64,000 bases of DNA from Actinokineospora sp. NBRC 105648 (GCF_030269645.1 NZ_BSTR01000003.1:309523-373522), one strand, 5' to 3'. Positions 36,761-45,558 are shown, counted from the stretch's first letter. The notes: generated from the letters alone by a model not told the origin. A program made the numbers and translations.

Positions 36761-37937
36761 CGCCCGCCTCCGGCAGCCGGGTGAGCAGCAGCGCGGCCAC
36801 GTCGTCGACCAGGTCGCCCTGGTTGAGGTCGCAGACCTCGCGGATCAGGTCGTCGAGCACGGTGGTCCGCCAGTCCGGGTGCTGCCGGGACAGCGCGCCG
36901 ACCAGGTCGGCGAGCCGGGCGACACCGAGCCGCTCGGCGGTGCCGCCCATCCGGCCCTCGACCAGGCCGTCGGTGTAGAGCAGCACCGACCAGCGGGCGC
37001 CCAGCTCGACGGTGGCCGACGGCCAGGTCGGGGTGGCCCGCACGCCCAGCGGCACGCCGACCGGCGCGCTGAGCAGGCTGACCCCGCCGTCGGTGACCAG
37101 CACCGGTGGCGGGTGGCCCGCCAGGCGCAGCCGCGCCGTCCGCCGGTCGGGGGCGACCGAGAGCATGCACACGGTGGCGAACAGGCCGTCGAGGTGGCGC
37201 TCGTGCACCAGCAGCCGCTGCATGGTGTCGAGGACCTCGTCGACCGGGCGGTGCGCGAGCACCAGGGCGCGCCAGGCCACCCGCAGGTAGACCCCGAGCG
37301 CGGCCTCGTCCGGGCCGTGGCCGCAGACGTCGCCGATGACCGCGTGCACGGTGCCGTCCTGGCTCTCCACCACGTCGTAGAAGTCGCCGCCGAGCAGCAT
37401 CCGCTGCCTGCCCGGCTGGTAGGCGGAGTCGTGGTCGAGCCGGGGGTCGACCAGCACCGGGGTGGGCAGCAGGCCGCGTTCGAGCCGGGCCTTCTCCTTG
37501 GCGTAGAGCCGCTCCTCGCGCAGCTGGCGCTGGATCTCCTCGCTGCGGGCGCGCTCCACGGCGTACCGGATGACCCGGCTCAGCAGGTCGCCGTCGACCT
37601 GGCCCTTGACCAGGTAGTCCTGGGCGCCCGCGGCGACCGCGGCCATCCCCTGCTGCTCGTCGGCCAGGCCGGTGAGCACGACCACGGCCACGTCGCCGCC
37701 CGCCAGCCCGAGCTGGCGCAGCGCCTGCAGGCCGCTCGCGTCCGGCAGGCCGAGGTCGAGCAGCACGCAGTCCTGGCCCGCGAGCAGCGGGACCGCCTCG
37801 CGGACCGACTGCGCCCTGGTCAGCCTGATCGGCGCGTTGACCTCGGCGAGGAGCTCCTCGACGAGCAACGCGTCACCTGCGTCGTCCTCGACCAGCAGGA
37901 CGCGCACCACATCCTGCGATGCCACGACAGCATCCAT
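36753..37937 (-). CDS. SpoIIE/RsbU-type PP2C phosphatase with N-terminal receiver domain
   Basis: A 394-residue regulator. Residues 10-130 are a response-regulator receiver (LLVEDDAGDALLVEEL, acceptor in VLLDLGLPDASG, Thr in VVLTGLADEQ, Lys in YLVKGQVD). A helical linker follows, then a SpoIIE/PP2C phosphatase domain (about 165-390; GGDFYDVV, VIGDVCGHGPDEA, LLYTDGLVEGR), which normally dephosphorylates anti-sigma antagonists. The acidic metal ligands are all present. ATG 37937 has GGAG upstream; an ATG five codons earlier is possible. It is the first gene of the operon with the CHASE3 kinase and Rcp1-type receiver. Confidence 0.93.
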
Positions 37938-38047
37938 ACACACCGGCTCCATGGCACTTGCTGGACGGGGCTACTTTCGGTCGCCAGATCGTAGCCGTGG
38001 ATCGATTCGGTGGCCGCTGGGCGCTCCCGAAACGTGAAACACCCGGC

Positions 38048-39052
38048 TCAGATGACCGCGCTGTAGGCGTTGAGGGCCGGTTGTCCACCCAGATGGGCGA
38101 ATAACACGGTGGAGTCGCGGGGGATCTCACCGGTTGAGACGAGGTCGATCAGCCCGGCCATCGACTTGCCCTCGTACACCGGGTCGGTGATCAACGCCTC
38201 GGTGCGCGCGGCCAGCCGCATCGCCGCCAGGGTCTCCTCGTCCGGGATGCCGTAGGTGCCCGCGTGGTAGCGGTCGTCCAGCACGATCTCGTCGTCGGCG
38301 AGGTCGCGGTCCAGGTCGAGCAGGGCCGCGGTGCGGCGGGCGATCCGGGCCACCTGCGCCCGGGTCTCGGCGGGCCTGGCCGAGGCGTCGATCCCGATCA
38401 CCCGGCGCCGCTCGCCCAGCGCGGCGAACCCGGCGACCATCCCGGCCTGGGTGCTGCCGGTGACCGAGCAGACCACGATGGTGTCGAACCGGACCCCGAG
38501 CGCCCGTTCCTGCTCCACGACCTCCTGCGCCCAGCGGGCGAACCCGAGACCGCCCAGCGGGTGGTCGGAGGCGCCCGCCGGGATCGCGTACGGCTTGCCG
38601 CCGCGCAGGTCGACCTCGGTCAGCGCCTGCTGCCAGCTCTCCTTGACCCCGATGCCGAACTCGGCCCGCACCAGCCGCGCCTCGGCGCCCATCAGCCTGC
38701 TCAGCAGGATGTTGCCGACCTTGTCGTAGACCGAGTCCGGCCAGTCCACCCAGGACTCCTGGATGAGCACGCAGCGCAGGCCGAGGCGGGCGGCGACGGC
38801 GGCCACCGAGCGGGTGTGGTTGGACTGCACGCCGCCGATGGAGACCAGGGTGTCGCAGCTGGTGGCGATCGCGTCGGCGGCTAGGTACTCCAGCTTGCGG
38901 ATCTTGTTGCCGCCGTAGGCGAGGCCGGAGTTGCAGTCCTCGCGCTTGGCCCAGACGGCGGCGCCGCCGAGGTGGTCGGAGAGCCGGGCGAGCGGGTGCA
39001 CCGGGGAGGGGCCGAAGGTCAGTTCGACGCGGGGGTGGTCCGCGAGCGCCAT
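38048..39052 (-). CDS. acdS: 1-aminocyclopropane-1-carboxylate deaminase
   Basis: A 334-residue fold-type II PLP enzyme that breaks ACC, the plant ethylene precursor, into 2-oxobutyrate and ammonia. The PLP lysine is in [12 protein letters not shown], the nucleophile region in GGVQSNHTR and the ring-opening Tyr and neighbouring Glu in [11 protein letters not shown]. The Glu there and the Leu in [10 protein letters not shown] are the residues that distinguish true ACC deaminases from D-cysteine desulfhydrases, which carry Ser/Thr at those places. The length matches the family. It is co-oriented with the oxygenase gene 22 bp upstream. The enzyme is common in plant-associated and soil bacteria. 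Confidence 0.93.
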   Translation of the reverse strand: MALADHPRVELTFGPSPVHPLARLSDHLGGAAVWAKREDCNSGLAYGGNKIRKLEYLAADAIATSCDTLVSIGGVQSNHTRSVAAVAARLGLRCVLIQESWVDWPDSVYDKVGNILLSRLMGAEARLVRAEFGIGVKESWQQALTEVDLRGGKPYAIPAGASDHPLGGLGFARWAQEVVEQERALGVRFDTIVVCSVTGSTQAGMVAGFAALGERRRVIGIDASARPAETRAQVARIARRTAALLDLDRDLADDEIVLDDRYHAGTYGIPDEETLAAMRLAARTEALITDPVYEGKSMAGLIDLVSTGEIPRDSTVLFAHLGGQPALNAYSAVI

Positions 39053-39074
39053 GTCTGGTGCCTTTCCGGGTGGG

Positions 39075-40004
39075 TCAGGGGGTGAGGTTGGAGCGCAGGT
39101 CCGGGAAGACCCGGCCGACCTTGGCCAGCAGGTACTCCCCGTAGGTGCCGCGGAACTCGCCCGGGTCGGCGTCGTCCCAGCGCGGCGGGCCCGTCGCGAG
39201 CACCGCGTCGGCCACCGGGGTGACGTCGGCGTCGAGGGCCGGGTCGAGGAAGAACGGCCAGGACAGCCGGTTGTGCCCGCCCGGGCGCACGCGGTGCGGG
39301 GTGGACCGGTAGCGGCCGCCGGTGAGGCGGTCGAGCATGTCGCCGATGTTGCAGACGAAGGTGTCCGGGATGGGCTCGGCGTCGATCCAGCCCGCCGGGG
39401 TGCGGACCTCGAGACCGCCGTGGTCGTCCTGTTTGAGGATGGTCAGCAGGCCGTAGTCGGTGTGCTCGCCGACGCCCCAGCCGGGCGTGCCCGGGGGTTG
39501 GGCGGGGTAGTGGAAGATCCGGAACAGGACCAGCGGGTCGGCGGTGTAGCGCCGCTCGAAGTAGTCGGGTTCGAGGTCGAGGCTCTCGGCCACACCGCGC
39601 AGCACCCGGTGGCCGAGTCGGGTCATCGCCTCGATGTAGGCCAAGACGGTCTCGCGCAGACCCGCGGGGTGCTCGGGGAACAGGTTCGGGCCGTGCAACG
39701 GGCGGCCGGGGGCGGACTCGGCGCCGAAGTAGTAGCCCTCCTTGAGGTCGGGCACGCCCGAGGTGAGCTCGCCGCCGGGCGGGAAGTAGCCGCGCCAGGC
39801 CTGGCCGCCGCGGGCCATCTCGACTGTCATCTTGGCCTCGAGCGGCTGGCCGAAGAACTCGCGGCTGTGCCGTTCGAGGTCTTGCTGCAGCGCGTGGTCG
39901 ACACCGTGGTTCGCGAGGTAGAAGAACCCGTGCGCACGGCACGCGGCGCCGATCTCCGCTCCGACACCGGCACGGTCGAGGTCGATCACCGGGATGCTCC
40001 CCAT
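39075..40004 (-). CDS. Isopenicillin N synthase-like Fe(II)/2-oxoglutarate-type oxygenase
   Basis: A 309-residue non-haem iron oxygenase of the IPNS/2OG superfamily. The N-terminal DIOX_N segment ([10 protein letters not shown] ... [15 protein letters not shown]) and the C-terminal jelly roll are present, with iron ligands His and Asp in [10 protein letters not shown] and the distal His in [11 protein letters not shown], which also contains the RxS-like co-substrate motif (YRSTPHR). This superfamily includes plant ACC oxidase, and the adjacent gene encodes ACC deaminase, which is suggestive, but the substrate cannot be read from the sequence. ATG 40004 is used. The genes form a two-gene operon. 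Confidence 0.88.
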   Translation of the reverse strand: MGSIPVIDLDRAGVGAEIGAACRAHGFFYLANHGVDHALQQDLERHSREFFGQPLEAKMTVEMARGGQAWRGYFPPGGELTSGVPDLKEGYYFGAESAPGRPLHGPNLFPEHPAGLRETVLAYIEAMTRLGHRVLRGVAESLDLEPDYFERRYTADPLVLFRIFHYPAQPPGTPGWGVGEHTDYGLLTILKQDDHGGLEVRTPAGWIDAEPIPDTFVCNIGDMLDRLTGGRYRSTPHRVRPGGHNRLSWPFFLDPALDADVTPVADAVLATGPPRWDDADPGEFRGTYGEYLLAKVGRVFPDLRSNLTP

Positions 40005-40180
40005 GGCGGCACGCTACTACCCCGCGGGCCGGGGTCGCCCGGTTCGCGGTGCCGGTCTGGGCCAGACTGGGGTGGTGAGCGGTCCCTTCGGCGGGTGGCT
40101 GCCGGTGCGCGGCCTGGAGGCCCTGCTGGCGGCGGGGCGGGCGCTGCTGCCCGCCGGACTGCCGACCCAGCCCGGCGGCG

Positions 40181-40858
40181 GTGCTGGACGCGGCGGTGCG
40201 GGCGGCGGCCGACCGCACGCGGGGCTCCCGGGTCACGGTGCGCACCGCCGCGGGCGAGGTGCCGATGACGGTGGTCGACCTGTCCAGCGAGACCGGCACG
40301 CTGCGGCTAGCCCAGGGTCGGGTCGACGCGGTCCGGTTCGAGGCGGCCGACGTGGCGTGGCCCGGCTTCCCGGTGTCCCGGCTCGTGGTCAGCTGCCAGG
40401 ACGTGCGGTTCGCCGGGCCGGTCTCCACGGCGGTGTCGGTGGGGTCGGTGCGGGTGGAGCTCGAGGTGACCGCCGAGGTGGCCTCGGCCGTGATCGCCGC
40501 CGCGCGACCGGGTCTGACCGTGCGGTGCGCCGAGGTGCTGCTGGTGTCGCGGCGGCCGTGGCCCGGAGCGCTGGAACTGGGCCCCTCGGTGGTCGACAGG
40601 CGCGCCCTGCTGACCCCGGTGGGCGTGCGCCTGGGTAAGCGGCGGGTCCGGCTGCCCGCACGGGTGCGCCCGGTGGCGGTCGACCTGCCCCAGCTGCCGC
40701 GTGGTTTGGTGCTGACGGGTGTGGCGGTTACCCCCACGGGGCTACGACTCGAGGGCGGGGCGGTGGACTGGCGGGACCGGCTGTCCGGGATGCCGCTGCT
40801 GGAACTGCTGTCCCTGCTGGCGAACGCCGCGGCGACGCTCACCGTCGGACGGATCTAG
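40181..40858 (+). CDS. DUF2993/LmeA-like protein, N-terminus apparently frameshifted
   Basis: The open frame from GTG 40181 gives 225 residues with alternating beta strands (TVVDLSSETGTLRLAQGRVDAV ... shortened to its core TGTLRLAQG, VRVELEVTAEVASAV, GLVLTGVAVTPTGLRLEGG), similar to the lipid-binding DUF2993/LmeA family. No Shine-Dalgarno precedes this GTG. A convincing N-terminus (VSGPFGGWLPVRGLEALLAAG) begins at GTG 40075 in the frame one base off; removing one base in the run GGCGGCGG near 40172-40180 would join them. The gene is therefore either a recent pseudogene, a phase-variable gene or a sequencing artefact. It is divergent from the oxygenase. Confidence 0.65.
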   Translation: MLDAAVRAAADRTRGSRVTVRTAAGEVPMTVVDLSSETGTLRLAQGRVDAVRFEAADVAWPGFPVSRLVVSCQDVRFAGPVSTAVSVGSVRVELEVTAEVASAVIAAARPGLTVRCAEVLLVSRRPWPGALELGPSVVDRRALLTPVGVRLGKRRVRLPARVRPVAVDLPQLPRGLVLTGVAVTPTGLRLEGGAVDWRDRLSGMPLLELLSLLANAAATLTVGRI

Positions 40859-40948
40859 GCAGCAGGCGTCTACTGGGCCCGTGGACTCGGCTCCGCACTG
40901 GTGGCCGACGGGGTTGAGGCGCCGCCGGTCGGGACCGTGCGAGTCGGA

Positions 40949-41407
40949 TCAGGTCTGGTCGGGTCGGGCCTCGTGGCCGGGAGCGCCGTGGGTGCGGCGG
41001 TCCTCCTTCATCTCCGCCTCGAACAGGTGCCGCCTGCCGCCCACCAGCCGCTCGCGGGTGTCCCGCTCGGCGGCGCGGAACTCGGTGTAGTAGCCGTCGT
41101 CGTACTCCTCCACGACCTGGAAGGTCCACCGTCCGGGGAGGATGTTGCGGCCGACGAGCTCGGTGCGCAGCCGGTCGGCGATCTCGTGGTGCCCCGCCTC
41201 GGCCAGCAGGTCGACCGCCTCGCCCAGGGCCAGGTCGGCCGAGCCGGTCAGCTGGTGGAACGAGTAGAGGTGGCCGCGGGCGCGCTCGACGGTCTCCAGG
41301 GCCTCGGTGAGCTTGCCGACGGCCTCGACGGTGCGGTCGTCGGCGCCGGGGGGACGGTGGTGGCCGGGAGCGGGTTCGTCACGGGTGCGTTCGTCCTGTG
41401 TGGTCAC
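40949..41407 (-). CDS. Conserved actinobacterial hypothetical protein
   Basis: A 152-residue soluble protein. After a disordered acidic/Pro-rich start (about 25 residues), a helical region (VEAVGKLTEALETVERARGHLYSFHQLTG ... abbreviated core ERARGHLYSFHQLTG) is followed by a helix ADLALGEAVDLLAEAGHHEIADRL and a compact segment with the conserved GRNILPGRWTFQVVEEYDDGYY, then a basic helix. I recognise the pattern as a conserved family of actinomycetes but cannot name a function. The GTG at 41407 is chosen as the likely start. It lies downstream of two small paralogous genes on the same strand. Confidence 0.75.
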   Translation of the reverse strand: MTTQDERTRDEPAPGHHRPPGADDRTVEAVGKLTEALETVERARGHLYSFHQLTGSADLALGEAVDLLAEAGHHEIADRLRTELVGRNILPGRWTFQVVEEYDDGYYTEFRAAERDTRERLVGGRRHLFEAEMKEDRRTHGAPGHEARPDQT

Positions 41408-41438
41408 AGGGATCCAGGTACCCACTGCGGCGCGGAAA

Positions 41439-41744
41439 TCACCGGGCGCGCCGGTCGAGGTGGTCCCGGGCGCCGACCAACGCGGCCCTGGCATCGCCTG
41501 CGCGGCCGGCGGCCAAGTGCCCCCGGGCCGCGGCGACGGCCTCGGCGGCGGGCAGCACCAGGCAGGTGTCGCCGGTGGCGGCGGTGCGGGCGAGGGCGCC
41601 GAGCAGGTCCTCGCCCACCGCGCGCGCGACGGCGGGGGTCGGTGGGGTGTCCAGGGCGGTGAGGGCGGCGTCGATCGCGTGGCGCAGGTCCAGTCCCGGA
41701 GACGGGGAACCGGGGTAGGGCGGGGCGTCCAGCTGCCGTGTCAT
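41439..41744 (-). CDS. Small helical protein, unknown (paralogue a)
   Basis: A 101-residue protein, almost wholly helical and Ala-rich after a Pro-rich start. Its C-terminal half (ARTAATGDTCLVLPAAEAVAAA ... core AATGDTCL, then HLAAGRAGDARAALVGARDHL) resembles that of the neighbouring gene at 41856 (AAAGETCR ... ALRAGDTAAARRALDHAAEGL), so they are paralogues. A single Cys is conserved between them. No family is recognised. The ATG is preceded by GGGAGC. The gene is on the same strand as its paralogue and the hypothetical gene at 40949, with short gaps, so a three-gene operon is likely. Confidence 0.7.
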   Translation of the reverse strand: MTRQLDAPPYPGSPSPGLDLRHAIDAALTALDTPPTPAVARAVGEDLLGALARTAATGDTCLVLPAAEAVAAARGHLAAGRAGDARAALVGARDHLDRRAR

Positions 41745-41855
41745 GTCTGCTCCCAGGTGTCCGGCGCTTCATTGAGCCAGTCAGCTGAGATTGCCCGCTG
41801 CGCGCGCCCGACCTGAACTCAGGACCCCAGGGTCCACTCGACCGGGTGACCCAGG

Positions 41856-42251
41856 TTAGAGCGAACGGCGCTCCGGCGACGGGATCGGCCGGGGCGCGGG
41901 CAGGGTCGGCGCGTCCCGAAGCCCTTCCGCCGCATGGTCGAGGGCGCGGCGCGCGGCGGCGGTGTCGCCCGCGCGCAGGGCGGCGATGGCGTGCCGGACG
42001 TCGGCCACCGGTCGGGTGACGCGGCAGGTCTCGCCCGCGGCGGCGGTCCAGGCGAGCCCGGCCATGAGCTCGGCGACGGCGACCGGGGCGCCCGGGTCGG
42101 CGAGCACCCGGTCCACCGAGGCGGCCAGTCTGCGGCCCAAGCGCTCGGGGACGGCGGGTTGGCGGATGGCCCGGTGCGCCTGCCGGGGCGGCGACACGGG
42201 GGTTGGCGACACGGGGGTCGGCACGGCGGTGGGCACGACGGTGATGGCCAT
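41856..42251 (-). CDS. Small helical protein, unknown (paralogue b)
   Basis: A 131-residue paralogue of the preceding entry. The first 40 residues are a Pro/Val/Thr-rich segment (PTAVPTPVSPTPVSPP) that may be disordered, followed by a helical domain with PERLGRRLAASVDRVL, LAWTAAAGETCRVT and IAALRAGDTAAARRAL. The shared (A/G)(D/E)TC motif with one conserved Cys is the only hint of an active or binding site. ATG 42251 has GAGGTACC just upstream, which favours it over longer versions of the frame. Its function is unknown; it is divergent from the AlkB-like gene across 195 bp. Confidence 0.7.
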   Translation of the reverse strand: MAITVVPTAVPTPVSPTPVSPPRQAHRAIRQPAVPERLGRRLAASVDRVLADPGAPVAVAELMAGLAWTAAAGETCRVTRPVADVRHAIAALRAGDTAAARRALDHAAEGLRDAPTLPAPRPIPSPERRSL

Positions 42252-42446
42252 GGGGTACCTCGATTTCTCCAGGCGGGGCGCGGTGCGGGCGAGGGGGTGT
42301 ACCCCGGTCGCGGGGCCGCGAAACCCAGGAATGGCAAGGAGAGCGTGGTCTCGGCTCGACGGCGAAGGCACGTCGCCGGACCCAGTGTGGCAGATGTCGG
42401 CCAACTGGAGTAGTCGGTGAACAGGTGTTCGAGGTAGCGTGCGGGC

Positions 42447-43070
42447 ATGGTCGCCGCGTTCCAGGGTTCATTGCTCGACGGTTCGCTGCTCGCCGGGGCG
42501 CCGGGGCTCGGCCCGCTGACCGCGGCACGGCGGGCGAACCTGGCCGGCGGCGCGTGGGTGGACCTGGTGCCCGGCTGGCTGCACGGCGCCGACGACCTGT
42601 TCGCGCGCTTGGTGCGCGAGGTGCCGTGGCAGGCGGAACGCAGGCAGATGTACGACGCCGTGGTCGACGTGCCCCGCCTGCTGTGCTTCTACCGCGAGGG
42701 CGCCGCACTGCCCGACCCGTTGTTGGCGCGGGCGCGCGAGGCGCTGTCGACGCACTACGGGGAACGGTTCACCACAGCGGGTTTGTGCTACTACCGCGAC
42801 GGCCGCGACAGCGTGGCCTGGCACGGGGACCGGATCGGCCGGGGGTCGCGAGAGGACACCTTCGTGGCGATCGTGTCACTGGGCGCGGTCCGCCCGCTCC
42901 TGCTGCGCCCACGCGGCGGCGGCGAGACCCGGAGGTTCCCGGTGGGCCACGGCGACCTGCTGGTGATGGGCGGCTCGTGCCAGCGCACGTGGGAACACGC
43001 GGTGCCGAAGACCGCCCGGGCGGTGGGACCGCGCGTCAGCGTGCAGTTCCGGCCGCGCGGGGTTCGCTGA
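42447..43070 (+). CDS. AlkB-like Fe(II)/2-oxoglutarate dioxygenase
   Basis: A 207-residue dioxygenase of the AlkB family, which oxidatively removes alkyl groups from DNA or RNA bases. The iron ligands are His and Asp in SVAWHGDRIGRG and the distal His in RTWEHAVPKT; the 2-oxoglutarate Arg pair is in GPRVSVQFRPRG. The substrate-lid string LCFYREGAALPDP and YDAVVDVPRLL are typical of the actinobacterial form. It stands alone: no ada or alkA homologue is next to it. The ATG at 42447 follows the start region GCGTGCGGGC without a strong Shine-Dalgarno, so a short leader is possible. Confidence 0.92.
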   Translation: MVAAFQGSLLDGSLLAGAPGLGPLTAARRANLAGGAWVDLVPGWLHGADDLFARLVREVPWQAERRQMYDAVVDVPRLLCFYREGAALPDPLLARAREALSTHYGERFTTAGLCYYRDGRDSVAWHGDRIGRGSREDTFVAIVSLGAVRPLLLRPRGGGETRRFPVGHGDLLVMGGSCQRTWEHAVPKTARAVGPRVSVQFRPRGVR

Positions 43071-43610
43071 GGATGACCTCGTGGCCTCGACCGGAGGCGG
43101 CCGTCCGGAGCCTGGCACACGGTTTGACCCGGGTGGCCTGGGCTCAGGGAGCCCCCATTTCCACGCTACCGAACGGCACCGACAAAGCGGGCGTGACTAT
43201 CCACAGGGGACGCTGCGCGGTTGATGTCCCGGGTGGCCAAGGCGGGGCTGGAGCGGCGGGGGGTCCGCACGAGGTCGCTGGCCAGCGACCTCATGAGCCA
43301 CATGTCCCATCGACCAGGCCGACCGACCCGCGCTGTTCCACGGGCTGAGGCCAGACCGCGGACCTGCCAGCTTCCCAAGTCTCGAGAGTGCTGGGCACAG
43401 GTTGTGGACCCGAAAGGGCCAGGCGCTGGTGTTGGCTGGGGAGTGCTGGGCACAGGCGGCGTCCCAGGCGCTCGCCAACACGCCACTCAAGCCTGGCGGA
43501 CCGCAGGTGCCCACCGGGTGGTCGCCCCTCTCCCGGCGGACTGGACAGATCAACTTCTCCAGAGGTATCTTGATTCCTGATATTGCCTATGGCTTACCAG
43601 GAGAGCACAG
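43071..43610. other. Intergenic region without a supported gene
   Basis: This 540-bp gap has open frames on both strands, but none has a Shine-Dalgarno, recognisable domain or believable composition. GAGTGCTGGGCACAGG occurs twice (about 43386 and 43442). The last 50 bp, with TATCTTGATTCCTGATATTGCC, are AT-rich and probably hold the promoter/operator of the next gene. Confidence 0.6.
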
Positions 43611-43898
43611 ATGGACGCGGGCGATGTGGGACGGCTGCTGTTCGGGCGGCCGAGCAGGCTCCGGCTCGCGCTGTGGATCCACCAGCACGCCGGGCCCCGG
43701 TTCTTCCAGTCCGAACCGCCCAAGACGGTGATCGCGCAGAGCGCCTGCGGGGTGGAGCTGACCCGGCTGGTGGACCTCGGGATGTTGACCGAGCACCGCG
43801 AGCCCGCGAACCGGCGGGTGTACTACGAGCGGACGCGCAGCCCGCTGTGGGGGATCATCACGGCGGCGGCCAAGGTGGTGGACCCGGTCGACAAGTGA
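43611..43898 (+). CDS. Small winged-helix (ArsR/MarR-like) regulator
   Basis: A 95-residue protein with the helix-strand order of a winged helix-turn-helix: RLALWIHQHAGPRFFQSE, then SACGVELTRLVDLGMLTEHRE and the wing NRRVYYERTRSPLWGII. It covers only the DNA-binding domain, like the shortest ArsR/PadR-type regulators; no metal-binding Cys cluster is apparent (a single Cys). An AT-rich imperfect inverted repeat (about 43565-43590, TATC ... GATA) lies upstream and could be its operator. Its stop codon lies in a terminator hairpin. Targets are unknown. Confidence 0.75.
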   Translation: MDAGDVGRLLFGRPSRLRLALWIHQHAGPRFFQSEPPKTVIAQSACGVELTRLVDLGMLTEHREPANRRVYYERTRSPLWGIITAAAKVVDPVDK

Positions 43899-43910
43899 CC
43901 GGGTCCACCA
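43876..43910. terminator. Hairpin terminator overlapping the regulator stop codon
   Basis: A perfect 14-bp inverted repeat (43876-43889 with 43897-43910), loop of 7 bases, spans the stop codon of the small regulator. Related GGTGGACCCGGTCA sequence recurs at about 43948-43963 near the end of the convergent gene. Confidence 0.65.
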
Positions 43911-43986
43911 ACCCGGACCCGGGGCCAGGTCGGTGACGGCAGGGCGGGTGGTGGACCCGGTCACCAACCCGGGTCCCCAACCCGGG

Positions 43987-44622
43987 TCAGCCGGTCGGCT
44001 GGGTGCTGTCCGAACCGGAGGAGTCCTCGCGGCGCGGGGGGACGCCCTGCTGGCCGTTCTGCGGTACGCCGCCCGGCGCGGCCCCGCCCTGTCCGCCGGT
44101 CCCGCGCTCGGAGACCGAGTCGGCGGTCGCGGTGTCGCCGGACGGGGTGGCGATCACGGTGACCGTGTCACCGGTCTGGATCGAGGACTTCACCGTGTCG
44201 GCGTCGATCGTGTAGGTCTTCGTGTAGCCATCGGTGCTCTTGGCGGTGATCGAGGTGTCGCTGAGCGCGGTGACCTCACCGGTCTGCATGACGCGGTTGG
44301 CGTAGCCGCCGTTGCCGTCGGAGACGACGAACTCGCCGTGCAGGGCGCCCTGCAGGCCACCCGCTCCCCCACCTGGCCCGCCCATCCCGCCGGGTCCACC
44401 GCCCATGCCGGGGCCGCCGCGCCCGTTCGTGGTGTCGGCGGTGGCGCCGCTGGCCGCGTAGACGGCGAAGCCGCCCGCGGTGGCGATGCCCACCGCGACC
44501 GCGGTGGTGGCCGCGGTCTTCTTCCACGACCAGCGGGCCTGCGGCCGCTCCGCGGCAGGCGCGCCCCAGGCGCCCGGCTGCTGCGGCTCCCCGCCCGGCT
44601 GTGCGGTCGTCTGCTCGGTCAT
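43987..44622 (-). CDS. Membrane-anchored DUF5666-type protein with Gly-rich linker
   Basis: A 211-residue protein. A Pro/Gln-rich cytoplasmic start is followed by basic RWSWKKTAA, a membrane anchor (about 36-58, TTAVAVGIATAGGFAVYAA), a Gly/Met/Pro-rich linker (GMGGGPGGMGGPGGG) and an OB-like domain of about 75 residues (RVMQTGEVTALSDTSITAKS ... TVTVIATPSGDTATADSV, cut to its ends) that matches the DUF5666 pattern. A Gly/Gln/Ser tail ends it. GGAGGAGG lies six bases before the ATG. It is divergent from the PhoP-like operon, and two PhoP-type boxes face it, so it is probably a member of that regulon. Confidence 0.85.
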   Translation of the reverse strand: MTEQTTAQPGGEPQQPGAWGAPAAERPQARWSWKKTAATTAVAVGIATAGGFAVYAASGATADTTNGRGGPGMGGGPGGMGGPGGGAGGLQGALHGEFVVSDGNGGYANRVMQTGEVTALSDTSITAKSTDGYTKTYTIDADTVKSSIQTGDTVTVIATPSGDTATADSVSERGTGGQGGAAPGGVPQNGQQGVPPRREDSSGSDSTQPTG

Positions 44623-44680
44623 GGTTCCTCCTCCGTGCCGCGGCCCGGTGCCGCCGACAGGACCCAGCGTCGCGATCAAG

Positions 44681-44698
44681 CCTGTGCGCGGCCTGTGC
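44681..44698 (-). promoter_or_regulatory. PhoP-like direct-repeat boxes facing the DUF5666 gene
   Basis: Two identical GCACAGG 7-mers on the minus strand (44698-44692 and 44687-44681) in 11-bp phase, 59 bp before the gene's start codon. The same half-site faces the other way at 44759-44787. Confidence 0.6.
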
Positions 44699-44758
44699 GC
44701 CGGATGGGCATCGGCTATGACACCGGCTCGGCCACCGGCGTCCCCGGGCCCGCGGCGC

Positions 44759-44787
44759 GCACAGCTGGTACACAGGGGCGGCACAGG
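44759..44787 (+). promoter_or_regulatory. PhoP-like direct-repeat boxes facing the two-component operon
   Basis: GCACAGC (44759), ACACAGG (44770) and GCACAGG (44781) are in exact 11-bp phase and end 33 bp before the ATG at 44821. The form is close to the mycobacterial PhoP site TCACAGC-N4-TCACAGC; autoregulation is likely. Confidence 0.65.
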
Positions 44788-44820
44788 GTCAGCCCATCAC
44801 CGCCCCGCACGATTGGGACC

Positions 44821-45558
44821 ATGTCCGTGAACACCGCTGCTTCCCGCCCCGAACTGCGCAGGCCGGACGGCCTGCCTGTCCGCGTCCTGGTGGTCGACGA
44901 CGAGCCGACGCTGGCCGAGCTGGTCACCCTCGCGCTGCGCTACGAGGGCTGGGACGTGCGCAGCGCCCTCGACGGCGCCACCGCCGTGCGGGTGGCGCGC
45001 GAGTTCAAGCCGGACGCCGTGGTGCTCGACGTGATGCTGCCGGACTTCGACGGCCTGGAGGTGCTGCGCAGGCTGCGCGCCGAGGTCGACGGGCTGCCGG
45101 TGCTGTTCCTGACCGCCAAGGACTCGGTGGAGGACCGGATCGCCGGGCTCACCGCGGGCGGCGACGACTACGTCACCAAGCCGTTCAGCGTCGAGGAGGT
45201 CGTGCTGCGGCTGCGCGCGCTGATGCGGCGCACCGGGGTGACCGAGGGCAGCGCGGACGCCGCGCTGGTGGTCGGCGACCTGACCCTGGACGAGGACACC
45301 CGTGAGGTGTTCCGGGCGGGCGAGGAGGTCACGCTCACCGCCACCGAGTTCGAGCTGCTGCGCTTCCTGATGCGCAACCCGCGCCGGGTGCTGAGCAAGA
45401 CCCAGATCCTCGACCGGGTGTGGAACTACGACTTCGGCGGCCAGGCCAACATCGTCGAGCTCTACATCTCCTACCTGCGCAAGAAGATCGACGCGGGCCG
45501 GGAGCCGATGATCCACACCATGCGCGGCGCGGGCTATGTCCTCAAACCCGCGAACTGA
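44821..45558 (+). CDS. PhoP-like OmpR-family response regulator
   Basis: A 245-residue response regulator. The receiver has Asp70 in VVLDVMLPDFDG, FLTAKDSVEDRIAGLTAGGD and YVTKPFSVEEVV; the winged helix has LTATEFELLRFLM, the recognition-helix string FGGQANIVELYISYLRKKID and MHTMRGAGYVL-like end (IHTMRGAGYVLK). These strings are close to those I recall for M. tuberculosis PhoP (247 residues). It is first in an operon with its kinase. TCACAGC-like direct repeats lie before its own promoter, its divergent neighbour and the glycosyltransferase genes downstream. Confidence 0.95.
   Translation: MSVNTAASRPELRRPDGLPVRVLVVDDEPTLAELVTLALRYEGWDVRSALDGATAVRVAREFKPDAVVLDVMLPDFDGLEVLRRLRAEVDGLPVLFLTAKDSVEDRIAGLTAGGDDYVTKPFSVEEVVLRLRALMRRTGVTEGSADAALVVGDLTLDEDTREVFRAGEEVTLTATEFELLRFLMRNPRRVLSKTQILDRVWNYDFGGQANIVELYISYLRKKIDAGREPMIHTMRGAGYVLKPAN

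Noticed and set aside
39075..40004. Part of a beta-lactam cluster (IPNS-like gene here, IPN-epimerase-like gene at 17241)
   Set aside because: They are 21 kb apart, no ACV synthetase or other cluster gene is present, and both families are broad.
43221..43580. A possible 119-codon gene in the gap before the small regulator, and its minus-strand rivals
   Set aside because: No ribosome-binding site, no recognisable domain, mixed composition, and competing frames of equal quality on the other strand.
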